A program made the position numbers and the translations under genes. Source: Seison nebaliae (taxonomy: Eukaryota > Rotifera > Pararotatoria > Seisonacea > Seisonidae). From it: 31,363 nt of DNA. How positions within the stretch are numbered: the stretch's first letter is position 1; each line of letters starts with the position of its first letter. Below, one piece after another: positions 30,118-31,363 of the stretch. The DNA is taken from assembly GCA_023231475.1 (NCBI GenBank), contig JALJEE010000589.1, positions 1 through 31,363 of the forward strand, written 5' to 3'. A model generated the notes under the pieces. It was not told the DNA's origin. It searched no databases and saw nothing but the letters and a program-made list of their open reading frames with translations.

Positions 30118-31200
30118 TCATCTAAGCATTTTAACATTTGTTTTGAATATTGTTTGTCACCTAAATCAATATAATTTGCTGGAAAATAAAATTTGAACAC
30201 CTGTTCCATTTGTAGTATAATCTTAGGATTCATGCAAGCTATAATTAAAAAACAAGGTATGAAAATATGTTAGGTATTTCATAAATGTGCTAGCTATTTT
30301 AGTTGGTAAAGTGGTTAACTAATAGTGTAAATTGGAATATTATAATTATTCATCACAATTCTTTAATTTTGAAACAAATTACATAGATAAACAGAAAGGA
30401 AAAAACAAAGAAAACTAGTTTTCCTTGTAACTAGATAATTTGTTGTAAGTACCACATTGGCCTCTTACACTGATTTATCCATAAGGTATTGTCGTGTATT
30501 CTAATCGAAAGATATGAGTTTTTTATAGGAATTTTATTCAGATAATAGAACTATGTAAATTGGAGTTCGATCGATCACAGAAAATATTGTTGCAATTTCC
30601 GAATTTCATCTAACATGAGTTCTTTAATTGATATTCAAGAAAAAGGGTATGTTCAACTTTATCCACAAACTGGAATATTTTGGAATTCTACCATCGAAGG
30701 AACTATGATAACATCATTCAAATAAATCAAATCAAATTATCCATATACGCATATATAAGAAAAAAATTCGACGTAGCTATTTAAATTTGTACCTATTGGC
30801 AAACTTATATTTAATATTCTTCCCAACGTGTCCATCAATGAAAGAAGGGTTAATCATTTGACGGAATGTATATATGTATGTGGCGCATTCAATAATTCAT
30901 ATCAATGTAACATAATTAATTATAATTAGCTAAACTATTTTACCAACACATAATATCATTCAATAATTCATAACAACTACTTTAATAACTCATAACAACA
31001 TAACATAATTAATTTTAATTAGCTAAACTATCTTACCAACACATAATTGTTTTATGTCTTTCACTGTTAGATGAACAGAATTAGACAATTATTAGACATA
31101 ATTAGAATAAGAATGTATAGGACAGGGGTGTAAATTCTTGAGAAGGAGAGATTTTTTCCTCATTATACAGAATTATTATTCATGTATTTTATTTATTTTA
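30118..31200. other. AT-rich intergenic region
   Basis: AATAAA at 30185-30190 likely ends the Gly-rich transcript. No supported gene follows up to 31200; a 36-codon frame at 30615-30725 has no recognisable features. A direct repeat lies at 30909-31047. TTTATT at 31188-31193 reads AATAAA on the minus strand and probably belongs to the gene entering from the right. Confidence 0.5.
30909..31047. repeat. Two-copy AT-rich direct repeat
   Basis: The 46 bp at 30909-30954 recur at 31002-31047 with two mismatches (shared words AATTAGCTAAACTA and TTACCAACACATAAT). A shorter word, ATTCAATAATTCAT, occurs at 30887-30900 and again near 30958-30971. It is probably a local duplication or a degenerate tandem repeat. 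Confidence 0.75.
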
Positions 31201-31362
31201 TTATAAAATCAAATCCCCTCGGGGTAAATTAAAAAGAAAATAAGATAACTGGCTGTACACATTATCATTTATAAGTTTTCTTCCAATTTCAATTTCATCT
31301 CGTAAATAAGTCGGAATAAGAGATGTAATATCGAAATTGGAGATAATACGAAGCGCTTCATC
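31201..31362 (-). CDS. 3' end of an unrecognised gene running out of the window
   Basis: The minus-strand frame is open from the window edge to the TAA at 31203-31201, giving 53 residues that begin DEALRIISNFDITSLIPTYL and end NLPRGDLIL. The composition (balanced charge, amphipathic helix pattern) looks like real protein and not AT-rich noise. A minus-strand AATAAA (31193-31188) follows the stop at once. No family is recognised from this fragment, and a splice site within it cannot be excluded. Confidence 0.45.
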   Translation of the reverse strand, partial: DEALRIISNFDITSLIPTYLRDEIEIGRKLINDNVYSQLSYFLFNLPRGDLIL

Positions 31363-31363
31363 C

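Noticed and set aside
30615..30725. 36-codon plus-strand frame beginning MSSLIDIQEKGY
   Set aside because: Too short, with no signal peptide, promoter or splice partner that I can see.
1..31363. tRNA, rRNA, CRISPR arrays, intact transposons or terminal repeats around the L gene
   Set aside because: No tRNA boxes, repeat-spacer pattern, transposase or reverse transcriptase motifs, or clear target-site duplications next to the L frame were found by eye.

Overview
The window looks like nuclear DNA of a small-genome arthropod, most likely an acariform mite. The evidence is an AT-rich base composition (roughly 70% A+T by eye), very short spliceosomal introns (41-67 nt, all GT-AG), TATA-box promoters close to start codons, AATAAA signals close to stops, and metazoan housekeeping genes (USP9X/fat facets, metaxin-1, ZMAT2/SNU23, mitochondrial mL50, TMEM220). 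The species call is inference. Gene models were built by hand from reading frames and splice sites, and most spliced models keep frame exactly.

Layout. 1-490: the last two exons of an unrecognised membrane-protein gene (minus). 490-2540: mostly AT-rich intergenic DNA. 2616-2837: a tiny two-exon gene not visible as one open frame, with a TATA box, a signal peptide and three evenly placed KR sites, one of them GKR; it looks like a neuropeptide precursor. 3542-4483: a secreted S1 serine protease (minus). 4973-5461: a TMEM220-like membrane protein. 6164-16647: a nine-exon USP9X/fat facets deubiquitinase of about 3347 residues with one 8.2-kb exon. 17371-18467: a three-exon Gly-rich/Met-Pro-repeat protein (minus). 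18984-21412: a tight same-strand trio (minus), metaxin-1, then mL50, then ZMAT2, with gaps of 110 and 138 bp.

21574-28410 is the most unusual element: a complete, intronless 2278-codon frame for the large (L) polymerase protein of a non-segmented negative-strand RNA virus (Mononegavirales, rhabdovirus-like). It lies between host genes, shares a 161-bp divergent intergenic region with metaxin-1, and has its own palindromic TATA box and an AATAAA signal. The polymerase motifs (DFEKWN, GGLEGQRQKGW, GDNQ) are intact. By eye, the capping HR motif and the cap-methyltransferase glycine motif appear lost. No other viral gene is present. This fits an endogenous viral L gene retained, and perhaps domesticated, as an RNA-dependent RNA polymerase without capping activity.

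28780-30117: a three-exon secreted glycine-rich repeat protein with a 24-bp tandem array. 30909-31047: a short AT-rich direct repeat. 31201-31362: the 3' end of another minus-strand gene that runs out of the window. No rRNA, tRNA, CRISPR, intact transposon or operon of bacterial type was seen.
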